Under the pieces are notes generated by a model, which did not search any database, was not told the DNA's origin, and worked only from the letters and a program-made list of their open reading frames with translations. This document shows, piece by piece, positions 29,601-40,254 of a DNA stretch of 64,000 nucleotides. The DNA is taken from assembly GCA_947165255.1 (NCBI GenBank), contig CAMUZR010000009.1, positions 1 to 64,000 of the forward strand, given 5' to 3'. A program made the position numbers and the translations under genes. How positions within the stretch are numbered: the stretch's first letter is position 1; the number at the start of each line of letters is the position of its first letter. The DNA comes from an uncultured Bacteroidales bacterium (GTDB lineage Bacteria > Bacteroidota > Bacteroidia > Bacteroidales > P3).

Positions 29601-31965
29601 TGAGCACGGTGTCGTTCTGTGTGCCCGCCGCTGTGAAGGTGCGGCCGTGCCACAGCAGCGGCAACTGGTCGTCGCAGACAGTGGTGTCATGGAACGAGAA
29701 CCCATTGGGAATCACATGGAGGCTGTATGTGATAATGCTGTCGCAAGTGCCCTCGCCCGTCAGCCGGAAAATCCTCTCCGTCACCTCGCCCTCAAAAGTG
29801 GTGCCGTAGATAGTGTAGGGCAACTGATTTTCCACAATAGTATCGTGGAACGTGCGGGTGAAGATGGGATGGAAGGCAATGGTGAAAGAGGTATCAAAGA
29901 CATTGCCATCGTCGTCGTAGATATGGACAATATAGGTAATGGTAGTGTCGTGGTCAAGATTGGCAGGGGCGGTGATAGTGAAAGTAGTGTCGCTGTTGCG
30001 AGTGGCATATTGCCCCTCTAGCACGGCCTGGGCCACCGACGGTTCGTACTGCGTCCGAGCCAGTCGGTTGGGGTTCAGGGCCAGCTCCCAACCGAAGATA
30101 TAGCCGTTATCGATGCCCCAGCCATCGATAACCTCGATATACCATGTGCCGTTCATCGGGCAGCCTTCCAACGCCTCCAACGACTGTTCGGGGTGGTAGA
30201 AATTGGTGCCCGCGGCCACATTCGACGAGTCGAACGTGCTGCCTACCAGATTGTCGTAGCGGTAGATGATGCCGTCGCCCGGAGCATAGCTATAGCCCGC
30301 GTCGTTGCAATTGGACCAACAGTAGCGCCAGCCCGTGCCTGCCCTATTCTCTTCGCGTGTGGAGTCGCACGGATAGGTGTTATCCTCAGAATCATACGGA
30401 AGTCCTAAATAGCAGTTACCGCAGTTATTGCCACCAGACCAGCCGCGGTGTTCCATGCCAATGTGCGACGTGCAATCCGACGATCCGCTACCGCTGAACT
30501 TCAATATGTCGGCATTCTGTCCGTTAGGGCAGGTGATGTTGATATAGATGTCGCCGATATAGGAGTGCTCTATGTCCAGCATCACGTACCGAATATCGTT
30601 CACGTCGGTCATAAGCTGGTAGTTTCCAAAACCAGAAAATTCCAACTCCGAACGGTAGGAGCAACCGTGGTCCGAATTGGGGTCGCAGTCGACTCCGTCA
30701 GGCAGAAAGATACGGGTGGGGTCGGAAAGCGTGGCATCGTTGAAGCAGCTCACCCGCACATTGGCATCGGGACGCAGGCCCACATACACCTCCGTACTCT
30801 CGCCTGGGCAGAGATAACTGGGCAGGTCTATATTTATGTCCAATTCCACATTAGAAATGCCAAACCGAAGGGTGTCCGTACAGCCGCCGTTGGTATAGGC
30901 CACCAGCCAGTAATAGCCCGGCTGCCACACCTGTATCGACTGCGTCGTGGCGCCAGTGCTCCATCGGTAGCCGTCGGCAGGGTCGGCCGTCAGCGTAACC
31001 GTGTCGGTGCCAATCAAAGGCCTTATGCCGTTCACCCGGGCCTGATAGCAACGTGTACGCACCAACTGCGTCATGCCGCAACTGGTGCAGCACGTGTCGT
31101 CCAGCGGCAACACCGAATAGAGATAGGACGTATTGGGCTGGAGCCCCGTGTAGGTTATCTGCAGCGCCGAAGTCGTGTCGCTATGGGTGCCCTGGCTCAC
31201 CACATACTGGCCGGTGCTTTCCGAGGTCCAAGCCAAGGTAATGCTCGAATCTGTCACTTCGGGTGCACTGACCGAAGTGATGGCATTCTCGCACTGCGCC
31301 GTCACAAACGTAAGCGAACGCTCGCACTGAACTAAGGCGGTATCTGCCTCACTTCTCACCGTACACACATACGCGGTGTTGCGCGTCAGGTTGGTCAAAT
31401 TGCAATAAGCGTATGGCACCAGGGTGTCCTGGCCATTGACCGTCAGCACAAACGGACCGGTATAGTTTACCGCAGACCAGTTTACTCTACTCGTAGTAGT
31501 AGTGTACGAACTGCACCAAAATTGGCCTATACCGTTGCTGCAGCTCGACGGGTGCAGCAGGTAGTTCAGTTCAATACCCCCCTGCACAACACTTCCATCG
31601 GAGTAGAACGATACCATCATCAACCCGTTTAATACCATTAGATGTATCGTGTCGGAAGAGTAATAAGAATGCCACATGTCACCGTCGTAAACGGACACAT
31701 AGTCATACTGTGGTTCCAAATCCACACTTCCCCACAGTTCCAAGGAATCGCCGGGAGAGAAAATGAACTGCACCGACCCGGAAAAACCAACCGAATAGTT
31801 TCCCGTGGGGCCTCCGTCGTCATAAATGACACCCGCCGCGGAAGTGTCGCAGTGAATATAAAAAGTCTCGCCGTTGGACAGCAAAATAGTATCTTGCGCT
31901 GCAGAAGTAGTCCACAGCGAAATCAATAATATGGCAATCAAATATTTAAATACGAGAGGTTTCAT
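26680..31965 (-). CDS. Giant T9SS type B (gliding-motility C-terminal domain) secreted repeat protein, adhesin-like
   Basis: Signal peptide MKPLVFKYLIAILLISLWTTSAAQ (start 31965); many imperfect ...GCDSxxTLxLxV repeats; FN3-like and proprotein-convertase-P-like segments; C-terminal FPNVFTPSQNLNNTFAGVGKGVLTYEIWIYDRRGDIVYHGTDMAQGWDGTKDGRPCPQGSYVYYCRY. Confidence 0.9.
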   Translation of the reverse strand: MKPLVFKYLIAILLISLWTTSAAQDTILLSNGETFYIHCDTSAAGVIYDDGGPTGNYSVGFSGSVQFIFSPGDSLELWGSVDLEPQYDYVSVYDGDMWHSYYSSDTIHLMVLNGLMMVSFYSDGSVVQGGIELNYLLHPSSCSNGIGQFWCSSYTTTTSRVNWSAVNYTGPFVLTVNGQDTLVPYAYCNLTNLTRNTAYVCTVRSEADTALVQCERSLTFVTAQCENAITSVSAPEVTDSSITLAWTSESTGQYVVSQGTHSDTTSALQITYTGLQPNTSYLYSVLPLDDTCCTSCGMTQLVRTRCYQARVNGIRPLIGTDTVTLTADPADGYRWSTGATTQSIQVWQPGYYWLVAYTNGGCTDTLRFGISNVELDINIDLPSYLCPGESTEVYVGLRPDANVRVSCFNDATLSDPTRIFLPDGVDCDPNSDHGCSYRSELEFSGFGNYQLMTDVNDIRYVMLDIEHSYIGDIYINITCPNGQNADILKFSGSGSSDCTSHIGMEHRGWSGGNNCGNCYLGLPYDSEDNTYPCDSTREENRAGTGWRYCWSNCNDAGYSYAPGDGIIYRYDNLVGSTFDSSNVAAGTNFYHPEQSLEALEGCPMNGTWYIEVIDGWGIDNGYIFGWELALNPNRLARTQYEPSVAQAVLEGQYATRNSDTTFTITAPANLDHDTTITYIVHIYDDDGNVFDTSFTIAFHPIFTRTFHDTIVENQLPYTIYGTTFEGEVTERIFRLTGEGTCDSIITYSLHVIPNGFSFHDTTVCDDQLPLLWHGRTFTAAGTQNDTVLTPLGSDSILTLTVHVNPTYGFAFEDTICSNQSRTFEGTDYSAAGTYTHTYTTVGGCDSIRMLSLVVYPTSHVDTVADVCDRFTFGGTTYTAPGTDTIDLASLGTNVYGCDSTLTLFLTIRQSSSTDIYATACDSFSWQGQTLYAAPEGVLTYVTSNSVGCDSTVRLMSLSLHYTQMIDESDTVCASDMLGGYHWRDTLLSDAVSGIYGYTRQDSQGCDSLFTLDLTVLPTAFENVYDTIVENQAASWSYNGIALSHDTVLSLTVVRPSGCDSIVTYHLKVWPNVSHAFDSTICSDQWDTFSWQGLSAADTLTVVLTSSHGTDSTVTLYLHTVPSYSLSFFDTICSNGSVAFEGGSYSVAGSYPIHLYTSTTPQCDSIRTLHLTVFDTTVGDTLATACDTFLWYGNTYTASALDTLHRHYLNTAGCDSSVALHLTLHHRTFAVMDDSCPENFLPRQYIYLISHGDTSGVEMIIPNAAGCDSVITYSLHVWRNVSVTLDTAICAGALPTFSWNGQTSTLSPATGLIPGESLPTLTDTLHAVIPTVHGADSNITMLVHVRPEYSHQFYDTICDNSASYFVDLAYTLAGDYEHLLSSQYGCDSVVTLHLSVLPTYMAEFYDTIYFGQSIAFEGHTYSEPGDYSVVYATTSGCDSTLVLHLVGRNIVHRNVTDSLCQGDSLWFVNRYVSDAGTYYDTIFTGDFYLGDTVVQLDLEVLTPPSVAIDTSHVCDPEPMYILEAKTDVPYYQWYSIPYNPALEGQENEGRIAVSPSDSSWYYLYADYSQDPLCPAADSILLPPLFKVTPEIDLEPDHITLDERTITAYNRSQGRYSRHLWYVWYDGVQSFTSTDAVLTLQVPPAVDSVQITLQVFSQTCSYVTTVDVPIRRSGILFPNVFTPSQNLNNTFAGVGKGVLTYEIWIYDRRGDIVYHGTDMAQGWDGTKDGRPCPQGSYVYYCRYTDQLIPNGVQTVRGTVVLLR

Positions 31966-31989
31966 GGCCGTAATAGTTTTTTCCGCCTG

Positions 31990-31997
31990 CAAAATTA
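31990..31997 (-). promoter_or_regulatory. Bacteroidota -7 element (TAATTTTG on minus) for giant adhesin-like gene
   Basis: TAnnTTTG match about 25 bp upstream of the start. Confidence 0.5.
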
Positions 31998-32299
31998 AAT
32001 ACTTTTTTGTAAATTTGCAAATCATTCGGCCAAAAAAAACCTTCGCTACCCTGACGTACCCTTCCTTCACGGCCAAGCCGTCCTCTACCCAGTCCACCGC
32101 CCCACCCTCCGTCGCCGTCCTTTTCGGTCCGCCCAAAGGCCGGCACCATTTCTCCAAGAAAGGTATTGATGGACACTCGTTCCCCTATTCTACAACGAAG
32201 AACAAAGGAACATCTATAGAGGATATATCAAGGATATAGAAAAGGTAGAGAGACCGCTGAGTGGGATGGGAAGGCCGTAGGCAGGTAGGTTTGTCCCCG

Positions 32300-32355
32300 C
32301 ACTGAACTGCGTTCGGTGCGGGGACAGGGGTATACCGTGCGCACAGCACGGTATG
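32300..32355. other. Pair of adjacent strong hairpins (GTCCCCGCAC...GTGCGGGGAC and ATACCGTGC-gcaca-GCACGGTAT)
   Basis: Two perfect inverted repeats side by side in the intergenic region. Confidence 0.7.
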
Positions 32356-32370
32356 AAAGGAATTGGAATC

Positions 32371-33111
32371 TTAGAATGTATAGCTGAAACCGAGGGTGAG
32401 CAGACGGGTGGTCAGCGAACGGACTCCGATGTCAAAATCGTTGGTGACGGTATGGCTGTACACCTGGCTTCCGTCGCTCAGCTCGGACTTTTCGCCAAAA
32501 AGCGTTCTGGTTTCACTCGTGAAGACCAGAGAGGCAAAATCCAGATAGGCATCCATGCTGAAATGACGGCTAAAGGCATAATTGAACACTGGCACCAGTT
32601 GCAGGGCGAAGCGTCCTGTCCGCACCTTATGACTTGTGACCACTTGGTCCAAAAAGCCCCAGCTGTTGTAGGCATACTGCGTGAGGGTGTGGGTGCCAAA
32701 GCCCATGCCATATCCTATGACGCCTTCGGCATGGAGCGAGAGTGAACCCCACGCAAAAAGACGTTTGCGCACAAATAGCCCCGCGTTTGCATCTAGTACG
32801 ACCTCCTGCTGCAGTTCGGACTGCTCCCATTCCATAGTGTTGGGATTGTAGAAGCCGTCGGTGTGGGCAATATCGGAATAGCCGAAGCCTAGGTCGATGC
32901 CCAGGGTGAGATGGTTTGCAAAGGTGTAGCCCAGGCGCGGTGCAAAGGCCAGGGAAAAGCCTTGCGGCAAGGTGCGGTCGAAAGCAGCCTGCCCCTTCTC
33001 GCTGTAGCTATAGTTGCTATTGTTGTAACTGAGGTTGGTGCTGACACTAAGTTGCGCTTTTGCCACCGCGAAGAGACACAGCAGCAGGAGCAAGGCGGAA
33101 GTTTTTTTCAT
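32371..33111 (-). CDS. Outer-membrane beta-barrel protein, hypothetical
   Basis: Signal peptide, beta-barrel pattern, terminal LTLGFSYTF. Confidence 0.8.
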   Translation of the reverse strand: MKKTSALLLLLCLFAVAKAQLSVSTNLSYNNSNYSYSEKGQAAFDRTLPQGFSLAFAPRLGYTFANHLTLGIDLGFGYSDIAHTDGFYNPNTMEWEQSELQQEVVLDANAGLFVRKRLFAWGSLSLHAEGVIGYGMGFGTHTLTQYAYNSWGFLDQVVTSHKVRTGRFALQLVPVFNYAFSRHFSMDAYLDFASLVFTSETRTLFGEKSELSDGSQVYSHTVTNDFDIGVRSLTTRLLTLGFSYTF

Positions 33112-33116
33112 GCCGT

Positions 33117-33761
33117 TTACTTAGCCTTGATGTTGGCTACCTTGTAGGTGGGATGCAGTTTCAGACCGGGCACGTACTGCACGATACCGGCCACCTGCTC
33201 CTTGTCGGTGTACTGCCAAATGCTGTAGCGGGTGGCAGGGAATTTGAGCCCGTTGCTGACGATGATAACGTGGAAGGAGGCGTAGCGCTCTAGGTTGAAA
33301 TATTTGAGGTAGGCCTCGGGCGAGCACATGATAAGAGGCTTGACACCGTAGGCCTGCTCCATGAGCTGCAGGAGCATGTCGAGACGCTTGACATTGATGT
33401 CGTAGGGCGAGTCGGGCACCACGTAAACGGCGGGAGCCAGTTCCATTTTGCAGTCCTTGACGGCAGCCTGGAAGTTGGCAAACTGGCCTTCGGCGGCATA
33501 ATGGCGGTCGTAGCGGAGGACGGCGCCTACGGGGAAACCGGCCTTGGCAGCCTGCGAGAGGTTGGTGCCGCAGCGGGAGTCGGTGATGGTGGCACCGGTG
33601 GCGGCCATGACGTAGACAAAGTCTAGGTCGTTCTCTTCATGCACTGCAGGCCAGTCGATGGTACCCTGATTCTGTGATACAAAAATGCCGTAGGGGGCAG
33701 TGGTTTGTGCGGCTGCCATCAACGGCAGAGCCAGCAAAAGGGTGAGTAATATTTTGCGCAT
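33117..33761 (-). CDS. Secreted GH25 (lysozyme)-like protein with degenerate active site
   Basis: YGIFVSQNQGTIDWPAV...DFVYVMAATG...AKAGFPVGAVL...YSIWQYTDKEQVAGI follows the GH25 layout; catalytic acids absent. Confidence 0.7.
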   Translation of the reverse strand: MRKILLTLLLALPLMAAAQTTAPYGIFVSQNQGTIDWPAVHEENDLDFVYVMAATGATITDSRCGTNLSQAAKAGFPVGAVLRYDRHYAAEGQFANFQAAVKDCKMELAPAVYVVPDSPYDINVKRLDMLLQLMEQAYGVKPLIMCSPEAYLKYFNLERYASFHVIIVSNGLKFPATRYSIWQYTDKEQVAGIVQYVPGLKLHPTYKVANIKAK

Positions 33762-33792
33762 AATTACTATTATTTTATTCTAAATTAATTTG

Positions 33793-33800
33793 CAAAGATA
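33793..33800 (-). promoter_or_regulatory. Bacteroidota -7 element (TATCTTTG on minus)
   Basis: TAnnTTTG match upstream of 33761 gene. Confidence 0.6.
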
Positions 33801-34010
33801 CATAAAAATCCTGACATAAAACAAAAAAAGATTTTCTTGACCGGCTTGGACATCATGATTGATGAATGAAAGCGGGGCAAAAGGGAAGTGGTTGTAAGGG
33901 GCTGTGCAACGGTGTGGAAGGGAAGAAAGTAGTCGTAGGAGCAAGGTTGGGCTATGCGCATTGCAGGGTGCGACGTATTGCCCGGGTTGATTCCTAAATG
34001 TGCTTTCGGA

Positions 34011-36943
<2,933 letters not shown>

Positions 36944-36952
36944 AGGGTTGTT

Positions 36953-38179
36953 CTATTTTTCTTGCCTCGGCAGTTCGGTCATAATCAGTTTCTTGCTGGT
37001 GAGCAGCACCAGAATGGAGCAGTAAATGATGGAGCAGAAGATAACCGCATAGGTTATGTGCTTGACGAAAGAGGCGTATGGGATGATGTTTTGGCCAACG
37101 GCTAGGTTTACCTGTTCGGGGATGGAAGCCAGGACGGCGGCAATGAGGCCTTTGGGAATCAATATGGACACTGAAAGGCGTTCCTCGGGGGTGTTTTCCT
37201 TACCCACGAAGACAATGAGAAGGAAGCGAACGAGATAGAGCACAGCGGCTATGATGGCGCCGTAGATAAAGGCCCAGGCGTTGGTGAAGGGGATGCTGAT
37301 GCCGATGTAGACAAAAAAATAGGTTTTGAGGATGAAAACTAACTCTTTGAAGAAACCTTTTTCGTTGTCCATGAGTGGGGTCATCTCGCCCAGCTTAAGT
37401 TTGCGCAGGAAGGACACTTGAAAATATTCGGGATTGCCCAACACAAGGCCGAAAGTGAGTGAAGCAATGGCGCCACTGAATCCGATGAGGTCTGTGACTC
37501 CATACATTACAAACACGAAGGCCGGCGTGAGAAACATGGAGTTTTCCAACTTGCGGACACGCTCCATCATGGACGACCAGAAAATGCCACCCGCCAGACC
37601 GATGATGAGCGAAACGATTACCGACGCCAGGACGTGCCCCACCATGGCAGGGACACTGATGTTGCCCAGCTTGAAACCTTCTATGAATGCCAGGGTGATG
37701 ACGATGGCCAGCATGCCTGAAATGGCCGATTCCAGAGTGAGGGTGATGCGGGCTTTTTCGGTCACCCGCATTTGGTTGACAAGTGGGATAACGATGGCGG
37801 CACCCGTACCGGCCACCATGGCGCCTAACATGATGGAAGTTTGCAGTTGGAAGCCAATTACGAAATATGACACAAGGGCAGCGGCGGCCAAAGAGACGGC
37901 ATAGGAGAGCAAGGTGACCTGGACCACTCCTGTCCAATAGCGACGCACTAGGTCGAGACGCATGTCGATGCCGCTGTCGAAGAGGATGAAGAGTAGGGTG
38001 AGTGACGAAAGAACGGGGCCCACGTCGGAAAGTTGTTCGGGCGTAATCCATCCCGTCACAGGACCCACTAGAATGCCTATGCCCATGAGCAAAAGCACGT
38101 CGGGAATTCGGCGACGGCTGAACCACGCGTTGAAAAGATGCGCGCAGAAAATAAGCAGTCCAAGGAAGATGTAGGTCAT
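36953..38179 (-). CDS. Cation:proton antiporter (CPA family)
   Basis: About 12 hydrophobic segments; FILFDSGIDMRLD, MVAGTGAAIVIPLV. Confidence 0.88.
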   Translation of the reverse strand: MTYIFLGLLIFCAHLFNAWFSRRRIPDVLLLMGIGILVGPVTGWITPEQLSDVGPVLSSLTLLFILFDSGIDMRLDLVRRYWTGVVQVTLLSYAVSLAAAALVSYFVIGFQLQTSIMLGAMVAGTGAAIVIPLVNQMRVTEKARITLTLESAISGMLAIVITLAFIEGFKLGNISVPAMVGHVLASVIVSLIIGLAGGIFWSSMMERVRKLENSMFLTPAFVFVMYGVTDLIGFSGAIASLTFGLVLGNPEYFQVSFLRKLKLGEMTPLMDNEKGFFKELVFILKTYFFVYIGISIPFTNAWAFIYGAIIAAVLYLVRFLLIVFVGKENTPEERLSVSILIPKGLIAAVLASIPEQVNLAVGQNIIPYASFVKHITYAVIFCSIIYCSILVLLTSKKLIMTELPRQEK

Positions 38180-38268
38180 ATCTTTACAATACTGGGTTCT
38201 TTTTTTGATTTCTAGTGGCTGCCAAGAAAGGGAAATCTCAGGAAGGGTAATTTAACATTGTTGCCGAA

Positions 38269-38889
38269 TCAATAGTCCACTTCTGGAAACAGCACTCGGA
38301 AGGTGTCGAGGGCAGGGTTGGATTTCTGCATCACGTCGTATTTGTCGCGGGGTGTGTATGCTACGGCTTCCTTCTCCTCATAGACGACCTCGGTCTTGCA
38401 GTTAAGGTTGGGACGGCCGCTCTTACCTCGCAGATAGGTGAGCATACGGATGAGGTGTGGTTTGATTTCGGACTCGATGAAGCTGTTGTTGACAATGATG
38501 GTGAAGAAGTCCTCTTCGTCCATGCGGAGTTCTTTGTCTTTGAGTTGCTCGGACAGTTTGGGCAGTTCGTTCTTCATGGCCTCTATCATAGCATCCCAGC
38601 ATCGGTGCAGCCCTTCTTGATTCAGCGGGGGACACTCGTTTTGCTCAGGTTGAGAAGGGGAGGTGGTATTTGCCTGAACCGCCTTGATGCTGACGCTACC
38701 CACGCGGCGACGTCTGCTAGAAAGTGATGGGGAAGGCTCTTGTGCAACGGGGGCTGCAACTGGCGGGACGGGGTCTTTGGGGGGCTCCTCAGGGCTGGGG
38801 ACGGGACTCGTCCCTGACACAGCAGGTGCAGGCACCGCAGGGGGTGCAGAAGGTTTGTTGCCGTGCTCCGCCTGAGGCGCTCTTGCAAT
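38269..38889 (-). CDS. dnaX: DnaX tau-specific C-terminal region, same frame as dnaX but separated by TAG
   Basis: Pro-rich linker then CWDAMIEAMKNELPKLSEQL...IKPHLIRMLTYLR...AYTPRDKYDVMQKSNPALDTFRVLFPEVDY; continuous reading frame from 38889; annotated ORF begins at GTG 38835. Confidence 0.75.
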   Translation of the reverse strand: MARAPQAEHGNKPSAPPAVPAPAVSGTSPVPSPEEPPKDPVPPVAAPVAQEPSPSLSSRRRRVGSVSIKAVQANTTSPSQPEQNECPPLNQEGLHRCWDAMIEAMKNELPKLSEQLKDKELRMDEEDFFTIIVNNSFIESEIKPHLIRMLTYLRGKSGRPNLNCKTEVVYEEKEAVAYTPRDKYDVMQKSNPALDTFRVLFPEVDY

Positions 38890-39990
38890 CTATGGGTTGG
38901 ACACCAGCGCCGCCATCTTCATCAGGGCCACTTCGACGAAGAGGCGTTTGTTGCCCGCATCTTTATAACGGTACTCGTAGTCGTTGGAGATGTCCAGCAG
39001 ACGCAACAGCAGCGGAAGACCGCAGTTGAGCGCTTGCTCGCCAAAACGCTGGGCGAGAGCCTCACCCGCCTCCAGCAGCTTGTGGGTAGCAGGGTCGAGA
39101 GCCACCATGAGGTTGCGAAGATGTTCGCTCAGGCCTGTGATAAAGTGCTGCCCGTCGAAACCTTTTTCTATCACATCTTGATAAAGTAGCAGAGAATGGG
39201 GTATGTCGCCCTGGCGGAAGAAGTCCACCAGACGGAAATAGTACTCAGAGTCGAGCAGGTTCAGGTTTTCGTTGCAGAGCTGGCGCGTGAGGTTGCCTTG
39301 AGTGAAGTTGACCAGTTGGTCGAAGGTGGAAAGAGCGTCGCGCAACCCGCCTTCGGCTTTGTGAGCGATGATGTGTAACGCTTCCTCTTCGTAACGGATG
39401 CCTTCGCGGTCGGCAATCTGGCGCAAATGGTTGAAAATGTCTTCGCTCTGGATGCGTTTGAAATCGAAGACCTGGCAACGCGAAAGGATGGTGGGAATGA
39501 TTTTGTGTTTCTCAGTCGTAGCCAAGATGAACTTGGCATAGGCGGGAGGCTCTTCGAGGGTTTTGAGGAAAGCGTTAAAAGCCTGTGTGGTGAGCATGTG
39601 CACCTCATCGATGATGTACACTTTATAGCGGCCCGCCTGCGGGGGAATGTTTACCTGCCTGACTAATTCGCGAATGTCGTCTACGGAGTTGTTAGACGCG
39701 GCGTCTAACTCGAAGATATTCATAGAAGTGCCGTCGTCGAAGCTTTTGCAGCTCTCGCATTCGTTGCAAGGTTCAATATCTGCCGTCAGATGGGTACAGT
39801 TAATGGTCTTTGCCAAGATGCGGGCGCAAGTGGTTTTGCCTACGCCGCGCGGCCCACAGAAGAGGAAAGCCTGAGCCAGTTGGCCAGTACGGATGGCATT
39901 TTGAAGGGTGGTGGTGATATGTTGTTGCCCCACCACGCTCTCAAAGGTCGTAGGGCGGTACTTTCGCGCTGATACTATGTAATTTTCCAT
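38890..39990 (-). CDS. dnaX: DNA polymerase III clamp-loader subunit DnaX, gamma-length product
   Basis: MENYIVSARKYRPTTFESVVGQQHI, FCGPRGVGKTTCARILA, Zn-binding C/C/C motif, IDEVHML; start at ATG 39990; stop TAG at 38890-38892. Confidence 0.95.
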   Translation of the reverse strand: MENYIVSARKYRPTTFESVVGQQHITTTLQNAIRTGQLAQAFLFCGPRGVGKTTCARILAKTINCTHLTADIEPCNECESCKSFDDGTSMNIFELDAASNNSVDDIRELVRQVNIPPQAGRYKVYIIDEVHMLTTQAFNAFLKTLEEPPAYAKFILATTEKHKIIPTILSRCQVFDFKRIQSEDIFNHLRQIADREGIRYEEEALHIIAHKAEGGLRDALSTFDQLVNFTQGNLTRQLCNENLNLLDSEYYFRLVDFFRQGDIPHSLLLYQDVIEKGFDGQHFITGLSEHLRNLMVALDPATHKLLEAGEALAQRFGEQALNCGLPLLLRLLDISNDYEYRYKDAGNKRLFVEVALMKMAALVSNP

Positions 39991-40014
39991 TCTCGTTGGC
40001 TGAAATTTTGTGTG

Positions 40015-40022
40015 CAAAGATA
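40015..40022 (-). promoter_or_regulatory. Bacteroidota -7 element (TATCTTTG on minus) for dnaX
   Basis: TAnnTTTG match about 25 bp upstream of the ATG. Confidence 0.6.
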
Positions 40023-40219
40023 CAACTTTTTTTGGTTTTGAAGGAAAAAAAAGTGGCAATATTGGCATGGCGGCCGACATAGGAAAAAAGAAATAATGGT
40101 GAGGAAAGGCATAGCACGAGGCGAAGGGGTGTTGGCATCACGGGGGAAAAAGAAAGGTCTGATTTATGTTTAAAGGGGAGAATTTTTTGTTAAATTATTT
40201 CTAATACCATTTTTTTTTG

Positions 40220-40227
40220 TATTTTTG
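40220..40227 (+). promoter_or_regulatory. Bacteroidota -7 element (TATTTTTG)
   Basis: TAnnTTTG match 27 bp upstream of 40255. Confidence 0.55.
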
Positions 40228-40254
40228 TAGTCTAAATCAAAAAAATCTGTAGGC

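Noticed and set aside
38622-38888. Alternative-frame ORF (MQERLRRSTATNLL...) across the dnaX linker, as if a programmed frameshift operated
   Set aside because: The tau-like C-terminus continues in the same frame as gamma, so no frameshift is needed; no slippery heptamer is seen near the TAG.
38890-38892. Genome-wide amber recoding as the explanation of the dnaX stop
   Set aside because: rho and dapF end with TAG at expected C-termini, and rho is followed by a terminator.
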